Source: Mucilaginibacter sp. PAMC 26640 (GTDB lineage: Bacteria > Bacteroidota > Bacteroidia > Sphingobacteriales > Sphingobacteriaceae). Taken from it: DNA of 64,000 nt. A program made the position numbers and the translations under genes. How positions within the stretch are numbered: the stretch's first letter is position 1; each line of letters opens with the position of its first letter. Under the pieces are notes generated by a model that did not search any database, had not been told where the DNA came from, and saw only the letters and a program-made list of their open reading frames with translations. Positions 35,613 to 44,260 of the stretch are shown here, piece after piece. The stretch covers positions 2,728,001 to 2,792,000 of the forward strand of contig CP014773.1 of NCBI GenBank assembly GCA_001596135.1. Direction: 5' to 3'.

Positions 35613-36608
35613 TTAAAACTTCCTGAAACCAATAATTTCCCTTATTTCCCTAATGGTTTTTTGTGCGCTTTCGCGGGCTTTGGCGGCACCATAAATGGCA
35701 ACCTGCCTCAGATATGGGGCATCATTGGCAATATCATTTATCTTTTCGCGAATAGGGGTAGTAGCGATGATCATGTCTTCTGCCAGCTGCTTTTTCAGAT
35801 CTCCGTAACGGATAGCCATGGTGTTATACAGGTTGTCGAAATGAACCAGCGTATCGGGTGCTGATACCACTTTCATCAAATCGAACAGATTCTGGATCTC
35901 CTGTGGTTTGGTTTGGTTTTCTTCGGTTGGCCCGCCATCGCTAACAGCGCGCATTACTTTTTTACGGATAACTTCCGGCGAATCTGAAAGGAAGATGGCA
36001 TTGCCTTCACTTTCGCTTTTGCCCATTTTGCCTTTACCGTCTAACCCGGGGATCTTTATCAAACTTTCGCCCATGCTAAAAGCATAAGGCTCTGGGAAAT
36101 ACTCGTTGTTGTACAGTCTGTTGAAGCGGTTGCCAAACGTTCGCGCCATTTCCAAATGTTGCTCCTGGTCTTTGCCCACGGGCACCTTGGTTGCCTTGTG
36201 GATCAGGATATCGGCAGCCATCAGCACAGGGTAGGTCAACAGACCCGCATTTACGTTATCGGGATTCGCGCGTACTTTATCTTTAAAGGACGTACTGCGT
36301 TCCAATTCGCCCATGTAGGCATTCATGTTGAGGTACAGGTACAATTCGGCAATTTCGGGTACATCACTCTGTACGTAAATAGTAGCTTTCTCCGGGTCGA
36401 TGCCGGCGGCTAAGTACTCCACCAAAACCTGTTTTACCGCACCGTGCAGATTGGCGGGGGTAGGGTGGGTAGTTAGGGAATGCAGATCGGCAATAAAAAA
36501 ATAGCAGTTATATTCACTCTGCATTTTTACGAAATTTTGTATAGCTCCGTAATAATTACCCAGGTGCAGATTTCCGGTAGATCTGATACCACTAACAACA
36601 GTTTCCAT
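35613..36608 (-). CDS. trpS: Tryptophanyl-tRNA synthetase
   Basis: A 331-residue class I synthetase of normal length. The HIGH-type motif is GNLHLGNYYGA (12-22) and the KMSKS-type motif is GKMGKSE (about 193-199). SGIRSTGN at the start is characteristic. TACTTTCG (36624-36617, minus) near the start resembles the TAnnTTTG promoter with one mismatch. Divergent from plsC, the starts being only 35 bases apart. Confidence 0.96.
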   Translation of the reverse strand: METVVSGIRSTGNLHLGNYYGAIQNFVKMQSEYNCYFFIADLHSLTTHPTPANLHGAVKQVLVEYLAAGIDPEKATIYVQSDVPEIAELYLYLNMNAYMGELERSTSFKDKVRANPDNVNAGLLTYPVLMAADILIHKATKVPVGKDQEQHLEMARTFGNRFNRLYNNEYFPEPYAFSMGESLIKIPGLDGKGKMGKSESEGNAIFLSDSPEVIRKKVMRAVSDGGPTEENQTKPQEIQNLFDLMKVVSAPDTLVHFDNLYNTMAIRYGDLKKQLAEDMIIATTPIREKINDIANDAPYLRQVAIYGAAKARESAQKTIREIREIIGFRKF

Positions 36609-36635
36609 ATAGGGGGCGAAAGTAAGGATTTTTTA

Positions 36636-36643
36636 TATTTTTG
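36636..36643 (+). promoter_or_regulatory. Candidate plsC -7 promoter element
   Basis: TATTTTTG matches TAnnTTTG fully but abuts the first ATG (36644). If real, transcription begins about seven bases later and the message would start at or inside the coding sequence, favouring an ATG at 36650 or 36656. Confidence 0.35.
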
Positions 36644-37390
36644 ATGCGGATGAAAATGATATTGAGAAAACTGCACCTGTACCTTTATGTGTTTAGTGTT
36701 GCGTTCTCATATGCCGTACTTTACCCTTTTTTTTACTTCTTTTCGCGTAAAACATCGCGATATAAATATATGAATGCCCTTCGGCGGGTTTGGGGCTTCA
36801 TTAGTTCTTTGTTAGTGGGGATTATCTACAGGTTTGATATCGAGCAGCCTATCGACTGGAGTAAAACCTATATTATTTGCCCAAACCATACCTCCAACCT
36901 TGATATTACAGCCATGAGCATCTTTGTTAAAACCAATGATTGCTGTTTTATGGGCAAGCAGGAACTGGCTGATTTTTTTGTGACGGCCCTTTTTTTCCGC
37001 ACAGTTGATGTTCCGGTTGACCGGCAGAGTAAAATAGCTTCTTTCCGGGCGTTTAAAAAGGTAATGGAACGTTTGGCAAGCGGCGTTACCACTATCATTT
37101 TTCCGGAGGCTACTATCCAGGATGTCTACCCACCGCAATTAAAAGATTTTAAAAACGGGCCGTTTCGTATGGCTATCGAATTGAAGGTCCCTATTATTCC
37201 AGTTACTTCCCTCAATACCTGGAAAGTTTTATGGGACGATGGATTAAAATACGGCTCTAAGCCAGGGATATGTAATATATTTGTACATAAGCCGATTGAG
37301 ACGGCACACTTAACCCTTGATGATGCCGATGCCCTGCGTGATGAAGTGCACGCCATCATCAGCCAAAAATTAGCAGAACATGACCATTGA
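36644..37390 (+). CDS. plsC: 1-acyl-sn-glycerol-3-phosphate acyltransferase
   Basis: A roughly 248-residue PlsC making phosphatidic acid. An N-terminal membrane helix (about 8-28) precedes the acyltransferase domain with NHTSNLD (the HxxxxD motif, near 81-87) and FPEATIQD (near 153-160). Start codons in frame are TTG 36641 and ATG 36644, 36650 and 36656; I use 36644, the choice among the last three being uncertain. It overlaps gatC by 11 bases. Confidence 0.9.
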   Translation: MRMKMILRKLHLYLYVFSVAFSYAVLYPFFYFFSRKTSRYKYMNALRRVWGFISSLLVGIIYRFDIEQPIDWSKTYIICPNHTSNLDITAMSIFVKTNDCCFMGKQELADFFVTALFFRTVDVPVDRQSKIASFRAFKKVMERLASGVTTIIFPEATIQDVYPPQLKDFKNGPFRMAIELKVPIIPVTSLNTWKVLWDDGLKYGSKPGICNIFVHKPIETAHLTLDDADALRDEVHAIISQKLAEHDH

Positions 37391-37667
37391 TGAGCAAACA
37401 GTTGATAAAATAGCCCATTTGGCCCGCCTGGAACTCAACGCCGGCGAAAAGGCGGAAATGATAGTTGATATGAACAAAATCCTCGGCTTTATGGATAAGC
37501 TGAACGAGGTGGATACTACCGGTGTAGAACCATTGGTGTACATGACTGATGAACCCAATACCCTGCGCGAAGACGTAGTTAAGCAACTCATTACTACCGA
37601 AGAAGCGCTTGAAAATGCTCCGGAGCACGATGGTAGTCATTTTTTGGTGGCGAAGGTGATCAAGTAA
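37380..37667 (+). CDS. gatC: Asp-tRNA(Asn)/Glu-tRNA(Gln) amidotransferase subunit GatC
   Basis: A 95-residue GatC, the small belt subunit that stabilises GatA and GatB in the transamidation route to Gln-tRNA or Asn-tRNA. IDEQTVDKIAHLARLELN at the start and VEPLVYMTDEPNTLREDVV in the middle are the family pattern. GatA and GatB are not in the window. Translationally coupled to plsC by an 11-base overlap. Confidence 0.92.
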   Translation: MTIDEQTVDKIAHLARLELNAGEKAEMIVDMNKILGFMDKLNEVDTTGVEPLVYMTDEPNTLREDVVKQLITTEEALENAPEHDGSHFLVAKVIK

Positions 37668-37743
37668 CTCCTTTTTAAAATTTCTCTTTTTGGGAAGGCT
37701 CAAAAGCAGGTCAAGGCATATTTCTTATATTTAATAAGATTTG

Positions 37744-37751
37744 TAAATTTG
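37744..37751 (+). promoter_or_regulatory. Promoter of the toxin-antitoxin pair
   Basis: TAAATTTG matches TAnnTTTG, and TTTC at 37721-37724 lies exactly 19 bases upstream, one mismatch from TTTG. The predicted transcript starts at or next to the antitoxin ATG. Confidence 0.5.
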
Positions 37752-37756
37752 TTATT

Positions 37757-37993
37757 ATGACTACACTCACTGTAAATATAAATAATAAAAAATCTGAGAA
37801 AGCCGTCAAGGCTGTTTTGGATGCCTTGGGTTTAGATTATAGTCTCCAGACCAATAAAGACGAAACCCGGCCTTTGAATAGAGCAGAGCAGCGTGTCTAT
37901 AAAAATTTAAAAAGCTCACTTGAGGATATAAAGAAACATCAACGTGGCGAAATTGAATTGAAAGACGCAAGCAAATTACTTGATGAATTATAG
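37757..37993 (+). CDS. Antitoxin of a RelE-type pair
   Basis: A 78-residue protein, MTTLTVNINNKKSEKAVKAV at the start and DASKLLDEL at the end. The beta strand followed by charged helices matches DUF2683-like antitoxins of Bacteroidota. It overlaps the toxin gene by 11 bases, the usual antitoxin-first arrangement, and it should bind both toxin and its own promoter. Confidence 0.75.
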   Translation: MTTLTVNINNKKSEKAVKAVLDALGLDYSLQTNKDETRPLNRAEQRVYKNLKSSLEDIKKHQRGEIELKDASKLLDEL

Positions 37994-38315
37994 GATAGTA
38001 GCAACCCCGGATTTTGACCGGGAACTTAAGAAAATTGTAAAAAAACATAAAGGAATTAAGGCTGATCTCGCCAAGCTTATAAATTTGTTAAAAACAGAAC
38101 CCACTATGGGCGATGATCTCGGCGGGAATCTTTACAAAATCCGACTTTCAATTGCAAATACCAATAAAGGAAAATCAGGTGGTGCACGAGTAATTACATT
38201 CGTTGTTTTTGTTGAAGAAGTAGTATACCTGGCAGATATATATTTAAAAAGTGATGTAGATACCGTTGACGTAAAAGTTATCAATCAACATTTGAAAAAT
38301 GATGGATTAAGATAG
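37983..38315 (+). CDS. RelE/ParE-family toxin
   Basis: A 110-residue toxin of the RelE fold. YRIVATPDFDRELKKIVKKH at the start is typical, then GDDLGGNLYKIRLSI, the basic/aromatic strand GGARVITFVVFV, and VYLADIYLKSD. It is a likely ribosome-dependent mRNA interferase or relative. A TTG three bases earlier is possible, but ATG 37983 is preferred. The pair sits between gatC and an ABC ATPase and is not part of the plsC-gatC operon. Confidence 0.8.
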   Translation: MNYRIVATPDFDRELKKIVKKHKGIKADLAKLINLLKTEPTMGDDLGGNLYKIRLSIANTNKGKSGGARVITFVVFVEEVVYLADIYLKSDVDTVDVKVINQHLKNDGLR

Positions 38316-38348
38316 TTTCTTTCATGTAATCTTTTCTACCTTCCTAAT

Positions 38349-38374
38349 GTAACATTTCTTACCTCCTTACTGTC
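38349..38374 (+). promoter_or_regulatory. Weak ECF-like promoter upstream of the ABC ATPase
   Basis: GTAAC (38349-38353), 17 bases, then TGTC (38371-38374) with AAA following. This resembles the GTAAC-N17-CGTCAAA upstream of the third GIN-domain gene, with one mismatch, and lies 17 bases before the ATG. Confidence 0.3.
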
Positions 38375-38390
38375 AAAGTAACAAAAACGG

Positions 38391-39155
38391 ATGATACCAC
38401 TTACCAAGACTAAGGAAGAGCCTTTAATAACGATAAAAGACATCGGCCGCAAATATGTTATCGGCTCGGAAATTATCCATGCCATTAAATCGGTATCGCT
38501 TATCATTAATAAAGGTGAATTTGTTGCATTGATGGGGCCTTCCGGTTCGGGCAAATCCACTCTTATGAACATCCTTGGCTGTTTGGATACGCCCACTAAA
38601 GGTGAATATATCCTCAACGGTATCAACGTAAGCCACATGACGGATAATGAACTGGCCGAAGTGCGTAATTCTGAGATCGGTTTCGTTTTCCAAACCTTTA
38701 ACCTTTTACCACGCAACAGTGCGCTGGATAATGTGGCCCTGCCGCTGGTTTATGCCGGCATTAGCAAGGAGAAAAGACAGGCACGCGCCAAAGCCGCTTT
38801 AGAAAATGTGGGTTTGGGTAACCGTACCGATCACCGCCCTAACGAGCTATCCGGCGGGCAGCGCCAGCGTGTGGCTGTAGCCCGGGCGCTGATCAATGAT
38901 CCATCCATCATACTGGCCGATGAGCCGACAGGTAACCTGGATACCAAAACCTCTATAGAAATTATGGGCCTGATGGAAGATATCCACGCCAAAGGCAACA
39001 CCATCATATTAGTTACGCACGAGGAAGATATTGCCATGCATGCTCACCGTATTGTGCGCATGCGCGACGGCCTGGTAGAGAATGATTATGTTAATACGAA
39101 TATCCAAACCGTACGCCAGCACAGCGCCGCTGCAGGCATCAATTTGGAGAAGTAA
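38391..39155 (+). CDS. ABC transporter ATP-binding protein (MacB/LolD type)
   Basis: A 254-residue ATPase. Walker A is GPSGSGKST (about 50-58), the Q-loop [12 protein letters not shown] (about 97-108), the signature [15 protein letters not shown] (about 148-162) and Walker [13 protein letters not shown] (about 168-179). Sequence is closest to MacB/LolD-type ATPases that pair with FtsX-like permeases. No permease is adjacent; the MacB-like permease at 50541 is the nearest candidate partner. Confidence 0.9.
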   Translation: MIPLTKTKEEPLITIKDIGRKYVIGSEIIHAIKSVSLIINKGEFVALMGPSGSGKSTLMNILGCLDTPTKGEYILNGINVSHMTDNELAEVRNSEIGFVFQTFNLLPRNSALDNVALPLVYAGISKEKRQARAKAALENVGLGNRTDHRPNELSGGQRQRVAVARALINDPSIILADEPTGNLDTKTSIEIMGLMEDIHAKGNTIILVTHEEDIAMHAHRIVRMRDGLVENDYVNTNIQTVRQHSAAAGINLEK

Positions 39156-39199
39156 CGCAACGATATAGCACACGGTATAATAAGGCCATAGCCTCACGG

Positions 39200-40015
39200 A
39201 TGGAAAATTTAACAACCGGCACGTTTTATGGCCAAACAAATACAACCATTCACCTGGATTTTGCAACACTTACCGATACTGAGTATACGCATGACAAGGT
39301 TGACTGGCACTACCATGATAACGCTTACTTCACGTTTATTTTGGATGGCCGGGTAACCGAGGGAAATAAAAAAGAAGTATACAATTGCACGCCAGGTAGC
39401 TTGCTTTTCCATAACTGGCAGGAAGCGCATTACAATATCAAACCAAAAGGCTTTACGCGCGGCTTCCATATTGAGCTGAAAGAAGACTGGTTTAAGCAGA
39501 TGCCACTGAAATACCAAAACCTACAAGGCAGTTTTGCCGTTACAAATCCCGATATTATATTCCTGTTTTACCATCTCTTTAAGGAATCAAAAATAAATGA
39601 CAACTTAACTTCATTATGTGCCGAAACATTTCTGTTAAAGGCTTTGGCGCAAATGCATGAGGAGCAAATACCAGCAAGAGGCGCATCTCCCTTGTGGGTC
39701 AATGAGTTGCGATCTGTGCTTAACGATGACGTTGGCCATAAATTCACGCTTACCCAACTGGCAACGCTGCTAAATATTCATCCCGCGCATTTATCCAGGG
39801 ATTTCTCCAAATACTTCCATTGTAATTTAGGCGAATACATCCGCAAGCTTCGGGTGCAAAAGGCGCTTACTTTACTGCCGGATAAAGACCGCTCGTTAAC
39901 AGGTATTGCCCTGGAATGCGGTTTTGCAGATCAAAGCCATTTCCTGCGCTGCTTCAAAAGCTTTAATGAGGGCAATCCTTCATTGTATCGTAAGCTTTTA
40001 ATTAACGCATGTTAA
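39200..40015 (+). CDS. AraC-family transcriptional regulator
   Basis: A 271-residue regulator. The N-terminal half (about 30-110) is cupin-like with WHYHDNAYFTFILDG and SLLFHNWQEAHYN, a sensor for a small ligand. The C-terminal half holds two helix-turn-helix motifs (FTLTQLATLLNIHPAHLSRD and LTGIALECGFADQSHFLRCF). The serine hydrolase gene starts 61 bases downstream in the same direction and is the likeliest target or operon partner. Confidence 0.9.
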   Translation: MENLTTGTFYGQTNTTIHLDFATLTDTEYTHDKVDWHYHDNAYFTFILDGRVTEGNKKEVYNCTPGSLLFHNWQEAHYNIKPKGFTRGFHIELKEDWFKQMPLKYQNLQGSFAVTNPDIIFLFYHLFKESKINDNLTSLCAETFLLKALAQMHEEQIPARGASPLWVNELRSVLNDDVGHKFTLTQLATLLNIHPAHLSRDFSKYFHCNLGEYIRKLRVQKALTLLPDKDRSLTGIALECGFADQSHFLRCFKSFNEGNPSLYRKLLINAC

Positions 40016-40076
40016 TTCTGTTCTATTTTGCCGTTTGGCGTTAGTGCATCTTTGCTTTTCGAAATCAAATAAGAAA

Positions 40077-41735
40077 ATGCATCTCCATAAAATAAAATAC
40101 TTTTTACTAGCCTTAGCTATTTTTTGCCGTTTTACCGTAACTGCACAAACAACCGATATTGTAAAAGCTAACCCGGTTACCTCCCCAATAGAAATGGAAA
40201 ACGTTGGCCGCATCGTTTTTATGCCGGATACTATTCCGCTTGCGCAAACGCGGCAATCGGACGTGTTAAAGGAATTTGTTCTTCAGCCGCAAAATAACCT
40301 CAGCATGCGCGCTTTCCTGGGCAACTCTTTAACAAATATTCAGCACCAGATGAATCCGGCACTTACCGTAGCGCAGCTTAATGAGGGTAATTTTCAGTTC
40401 GCTTTTTATGTGGATGATCAGCTGATCTATAAAGAGAACCTGCACAAAGGTGCCGGGTATGCTTATTTAAAAAATAGCCGTACGGTACTAACCATTAAAC
40501 TCATCAGTAACCTGCACGAGGATATGTGGAGCCGGTATTTGTTCAGCCGTTTTATGATGCGGGGCGGAGAAGATGCTTTTACAACAGGCACCCATAAATT
40601 GCGGGTAGAGCTACGGCCCTACATTTCCATCCCCGAGGTGAAGGTTGGGGAGATCATAGCCAGCGGCGAAATCAAAGTAATTATGCCGGCAGTGAGCGCG
40701 GCCCGGGCCGGTATCCAGGCGATCAAACCTAATAGTGGCTGGCAGGTATCAGCAGAGCCATATAATACGAAGTTGATTACGCAAATGAACACCAGTATAG
40801 CTCAAAATAAGTTTAAAAACATCAGCAGTATCGTGGTGATTAAAAACGGAAAGCTGCTGATTGAGGAGTACTTTAACGGTGAGGGGCGCGATACCCTGCA
40901 TGATCCGCGGTCGGTGGGAAAAACTTTTGCCGGTGCGGTAATGGGGATAGCGATAAAAGATGGTTTCATTAAATCGGAACAGCAAACCCTTGGTGAGTTT
41001 TATAACCTTAAAAACTACCAGAACTACTCGCCAAAAAAGGATAGTGTGACACTTAAAAGCCTGCTTACCATGAGTTCAGTATTTGATGCAAACGATAACG
41101 ATGACGATTCGCCTGGCAATGAAAATAATATGTATCCCACGCCTAATTGGGTAAAGTTTGCACTTGACTTGAAAATAGACAGTAATAAAAAAGCCTATGG
41201 CGCATGGAACTACTTTACAGCAGGGATCGTAGTGCTTGGAGATATTCTGAATCAAAAAGTAACGGGCGGACTAGAGAAATATGCTGATGCCAAACTATTT
41301 AAGCCCCTAGGCATTACCAAATATCAATGGCCCTATACACCACAGCACGTAGCCGGTACAGCCGGGGGCCTCAAATTGCGTGCTTTGGATTTTGCCAAAT
41401 TTGGTCAATTGTATAAGAACGAGGGCATTTGGAACGGCAGACAGATCATCCCGAAAAGCTGGGTGCAACAATCATTCACTAAGCATATGGCACTGCCTGC
41501 AGATGTGGTTGGCCCAGGTTTTTATGGTTATCTTTTCTGGAATAAAATTTACACAGTTAGTGGTAAAGATTACGAAACCTGGTATTGCACCGGCAATGGT
41601 GGCAATAAGATCTTCATTTTTAAAGATCAACCACTGGTGGTAGTTATCACCGCTAAAGCCTATAACGAAGCTTACGCGCACCCGCAAGCAGACAAAATAA
41701 TGCAGAATTATATTCTTCCGGCAGTGGTAAATTGA
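40077..41735 (+). CDS. Secreted serine hydrolase of the class C beta-lactamase family
   Basis: A 552-residue exported enzyme. The start at 40077 gives a signal peptide MHLHKIKYFLLALAIFCRFT ending at TAQ near 24. An N-terminal domain of about 210 residues that I do not recognise precedes the serine hydrolase domain (about 235-550), with the SxxK catalytic motif SVGK (in DPRSVGKTF, about 281-284) and WNYFTAG standing for the YxN motif. HVAGTAGGLKLRALDFAKFG is typical of the esterase/DD-peptidase branch. Antibiotic hydrolysis should not be assumed. Confidence 0.85.
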   Translation: MHLHKIKYFLLALAIFCRFTVTAQTTDIVKANPVTSPIEMENVGRIVFMPDTIPLAQTRQSDVLKEFVLQPQNNLSMRAFLGNSLTNIQHQMNPALTVAQLNEGNFQFAFYVDDQLIYKENLHKGAGYAYLKNSRTVLTIKLISNLHEDMWSRYLFSRFMMRGGEDAFTTGTHKLRVELRPYISIPEVKVGEIIASGEIKVIMPAVSAARAGIQAIKPNSGWQVSAEPYNTKLITQMNTSIAQNKFKNISSIVVIKNGKLLIEEYFNGEGRDTLHDPRSVGKTFAGAVMGIAIKDGFIKSEQQTLGEFYNLKNYQNYSPKKDSVTLKSLLTMSSVFDANDNDDDSPGNENNMYPTPNWVKFALDLKIDSNKKAYGAWNYFTAGIVVLGDILNQKVTGGLEKYADAKLFKPLGITKYQWPYTPQHVAGTAGGLKLRALDFAKFGQLYKNEGIWNGRQIIPKSWVQQSFTKHMALPADVVGPGFYGYLFWNKIYTVSGKDYETWYCTGNGGNKIFIFKDQPLVVVITAKAYNEAYAHPQADKIMQNYILPAVVN

Positions 41736-41750
41736 TCATTTTTAAATATT

Positions 41751-42176
41751 TTATATCCCGGGCTTCTTTGCGGTCGCAATCAAATTAACGTCAACTAGTT
41801 CAAGCGCCTTCACCATATGCTGTACGGTTTCCTTATACTTTTTGAAGTGTGGGGTTTCTATATGTAATTTGTAAGCAGCTGTATCTGCATAAATTTCAAG
41901 AATAGTTATGTGTGATGCGTTATTTTTATCGGCAACTGCATAATAGGTAAGTACACCTGGTTCCAATTTAACGGCGGTTGTCATTTGTTCCTTTAAAGCA
42001 GCATTATACTTATCCAGTTGTAACGGATCTATTTGAATTTTGGCAATCCTAACCATTTGTTCTTTTTGCTGCGCCATAACGGTTTGATTTGAAAAGATTG
42101 TTAATATGAAAGAGGTTGTCGCCAAGATGAACATTAATACGCTACCCGGGGACTTACATTTAGTTGTTATTTTCAT
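41751..42176 (-). CDS. Exported ABM-family monooxygenase-like protein
   Basis: A 141-residue protein with an N-terminal export signal (LMFILATTSFILTIFS...VMA, cleavage near 35) and an antibiotic-biosynthesis-monooxygenase ferredoxin-like domain: VRIAKIQIDPLQLDKYNAAL, EPGVLTYYAV and LEIYADTAAYKLHIETPHFKKY. Quinol monooxygenase YgiN is the best-studied relative; export to the periplasm is the unusual point. It follows the unknown gene upstream by 20 bases and is probably its operon partner. Confidence 0.82.
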   Translation of the reverse strand: MKITTKCKSPGSVLMFILATTSFILTIFSNQTVMAQQKEQMVRIAKIQIDPLQLDKYNAALKEQMTTAVKLEPGVLTYYAVADKNNASHITILEIYADTAAYKLHIETPHFKKYKETVQHMVKALELVDVNLIATAKKPGI

Positions 42177-42196
42177 TTTGTGTTTGATAATTGTTT

Positions 42197-42811
42197 TTAC
42201 AATGCCGCTAACCTGCTAATAAATTCTGCCAGGTACACCGCCCGCTCCGGCGATATGGGCTTTTTGTTACCGATTATTAAAGTGTGGTTTACAATTTCAA
42301 TCACGAAATCGTCTTCCCGGATATCCATCACAGCGTTACGGAAATGGCGATCCATACAGGCAACTGCCTTAGCATGATCGTTTACTAAAACATAAAATGT
42401 ATCGCTAAATGCCTTATCTTCTTTAAAATCCAGTTCTATGGGGTGGATCAGTTCACCAATTTTATCCAACATCGTTTCCGGGCGAATCTTGACGCGACCA
42501 AAATCCTGTTTCAGGTAGGCAAGTGCCCAGGTTTGGTATTCGTAATGATCGGTTATTTTACCTTCATGCGCTTTTTTAGTGTGCGTATCTGCAAACAGCA
42601 TGTAGCAATCACTTTTATTGTTCTTGATTACGTAAGATCCCAGCAGGTTGTAATCATGATATTGGTTAAAGGCATCAAAATCTTCCAGGTGAAAGTTGAT
42701 ATGCCCGGTTAGCTGCACGTTGAAATGTGCCCGCAGTTCATTATAAGTTAAAAGAAACCTTTCTAAAGCTTCGGTAGTGAGCCCTTTAGTATCAAATAGA
42801 AAATCGCCCAT
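42197..42811 (-). CDS. Protein of unknown function
   Basis: A 204-residue, acidic, soluble protein without signal peptide or membrane helix. Visible features are an N-terminal helix (LTTEALERFLLTYNELRAHF), histidines in HINFHLEDFDAF, YHDYN and MDRHFRN, and an end DFVIEIVNHTLIIGNKKPIS. I recognise no family. It lies between the cyanophycinase-like gene (44 bases) and the ABM gene (20 bases) on the same strand, which suggests one operon. Confidence 0.75.
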   Translation of the reverse strand: MGDFLFDTKGLTTEALERFLLTYNELRAHFNVQLTGHINFHLEDFDAFNQYHDYNLLGSYVIKNNKSDCYMLFADTHTKKAHEGKITDHYEYQTWALAYLKQDFGRVKIRPETMLDKIGELIHPIELDFKEDKAFSDTFYVLVNDHAKAVACMDRHFRNAVMDIREDDFVIEIVNHTLIIGNKKPISPERAVYLAEFISRLAAL

Positions 42812-42855
42812 TGGTGTGGTTTAAAACAGGCTAAATATAGCAATAGGTTTTATAA

Positions 42856-43896
42856 CTATTGGTGTAAAACACCATCCTGCACCCACCACCATTGCCATTT
42901 GCCACCGCTTGCTTTTCCCAGCTTAAATTTTGCAAGGTCAAAATGACCCGCGCCTTCATCAGTACCCTGGATCTCGTAAACTTTTATCGCTTTATGGTTC
43001 AGGTTAAAAGTAAGGGGCTTACCAGGCACCAATACTTCCGGTTGTTTTTTGCTGGCAGGGATCAAAAAGTAAGCTTTACTACTACCGAATACCGTCGCCT
43101 CTCCGCGCTCATCCATGCAAACAGCTGTACGTTCATCAGCAGCTATGCCTTTAGCGGTTATCTGCCAGTCTTTGGCTATACGGCTTAAAAATACTACGTG
43201 GCGGCCCTGCCGGTTACGTGTAACATAATGCTGGTCTGTTATTACGTTTTGGAGAAATGGGGCCTGCAGAAAGTCGTTATCGTAGAGTGTAACCAGTTTA
43301 TGGTAAGGATTAGCGAGGGCAGTATCTGCCGTGAGGCTGGCGATTTCGCCGCTATAGTAAAAGCCACCTAAAATGGCGCAACCTGCGCTGGTACCGCCAA
43401 CAGGGACATGCTTTTTGTTGAGCAGGTAATTGATGGCCTCCATGGTTTTGGTGCCCTTCCAATACTTCATGTAATTGCTTTGGTCGCCGCCGGCAATAAA
43501 AAGCATTTCGGCGTTACGGATGATGTTCGCCACGGTATCATTATTAGCCAGCTCGCGCGAATCGATCTTCAGCGTTTCCACCGAGTTGACTTTACCAAGA
43601 TGGTAGATGTAGGGGTTATAGGCAGCCGTACCCGATGCCCTGATGATCACTACATCGCCGCCACCGCTAAGTTTGATCATCCATTTAAAGGCAGCATCCA
43701 CATCCTTGCCGCCGCCCATCATTACAATACCGGCGGTAGTTGATGTATTTAAATCAGCCGAATCGCCGATGATGCCGAGGGAGGCGGGCCTATTGGAATA
43801 CAGTTTGGTAGTATCGGTTTTTAAGGCGCCGAAGGAAAGGGTGTTTAGCGTCAATACGTGAATGATAAAAACGGAGCGGAAGAGAGTGTAAAACAT
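42856..43896 (-). CDS. Exported cyanophycinase-like S51 peptidase
   Basis: A 346-residue protein with a signal peptide (residues 1 to about 24, FIIHVLTLNTLSFGALK) and a peptidase S51/class I glutamine-amidotransferase-like fold. The nucleophile serine is in GGTSAGCAILGG (about 170-181), and MMGGGKDVDAAFKWMI and FIAGGDQSNYMKYW are the conserved glycine-rich loops of cyanophycinases. The organism is not known to make cyanophycin, so a general aspartyl-peptide peptidase is as likely. Confidence 0.87.
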   Translation of the reverse strand: MFYTLFRSVFIIHVLTLNTLSFGALKTDTTKLYSNRPASLGIIGDSADLNTSTTAGIVMMGGGKDVDAAFKWMIKLSGGGDVVIIRASGTAAYNPYIYHLGKVNSVETLKIDSRELANNDTVANIIRNAEMLFIAGGDQSNYMKYWKGTKTMEAINYLLNKKHVPVGGTSAGCAILGGFYYSGEIASLTADTALANPYHKLVTLYDNDFLQAPFLQNVITDQHYVTRNRQGRHVVFLSRIAKDWQITAKGIAADERTAVCMDERGEATVFGSSKAYFLIPASKKQPEVLVPGKPLTFNLNHKAIKVYEIQGTDEGAGHFDLAKFKLGKASGGKWQWWWVQDGVLHQ

Positions 43897-44260
43897 TTTG
43901 ATCAGTGATATCTTTTGGCCATAAACGAATGTTTGAATTTAGTGTATAAATTCTTAGATTTATTGTAAATCAATACATTGCCATTATTTGGAGGCAAAAT
44001 TAGCGTAAAGTTATTGAAGCAAGTAGGGATATAAATATGATGGCTGCATAAAGGGTTATTTATTAAATAAACAGGTAAAGATTTACTTCCCAAAGCGATG
44101 GAAAAGAAGAACTAATGGCACTGCTCCTACCAAAACTTAATTCAATCTTTAGAAAAGAACATAATCATCTGTTTATTCCATGTTAATAGTTGTCAACAAA
44201 TCTATGCTACACTACGCACATGAATTTTATCAAATAAATATTTCGAAAGGTATTAAAGTC
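43897..44260. other. Divergent intergenic region, nothing recognised
   Basis: A 364-base AT-rich stretch between two divergent genes. It contains no frame that looks like protein, no strong dyad and no clear promoter beyond scattered A/T. A GAAAGG at 44245-44250 precedes the chosen ATG of the next gene. Confidence 0.4.

Noticed and set aside
38356-38370. ACCTCCTTAC resembling the 16S rRNA anti-Shine-Dalgarno
   Set aside because: A short match upstream of a gene on the same strand could be chance; it is the complement of a ribosome site and has no plausible role here.
40077-41735. True AmpC beta-lactamase
   Set aside because: The protein is much longer than AmpC, has WNYF instead of a standard YxN, and looks like the esterase/DD-peptidase branch.
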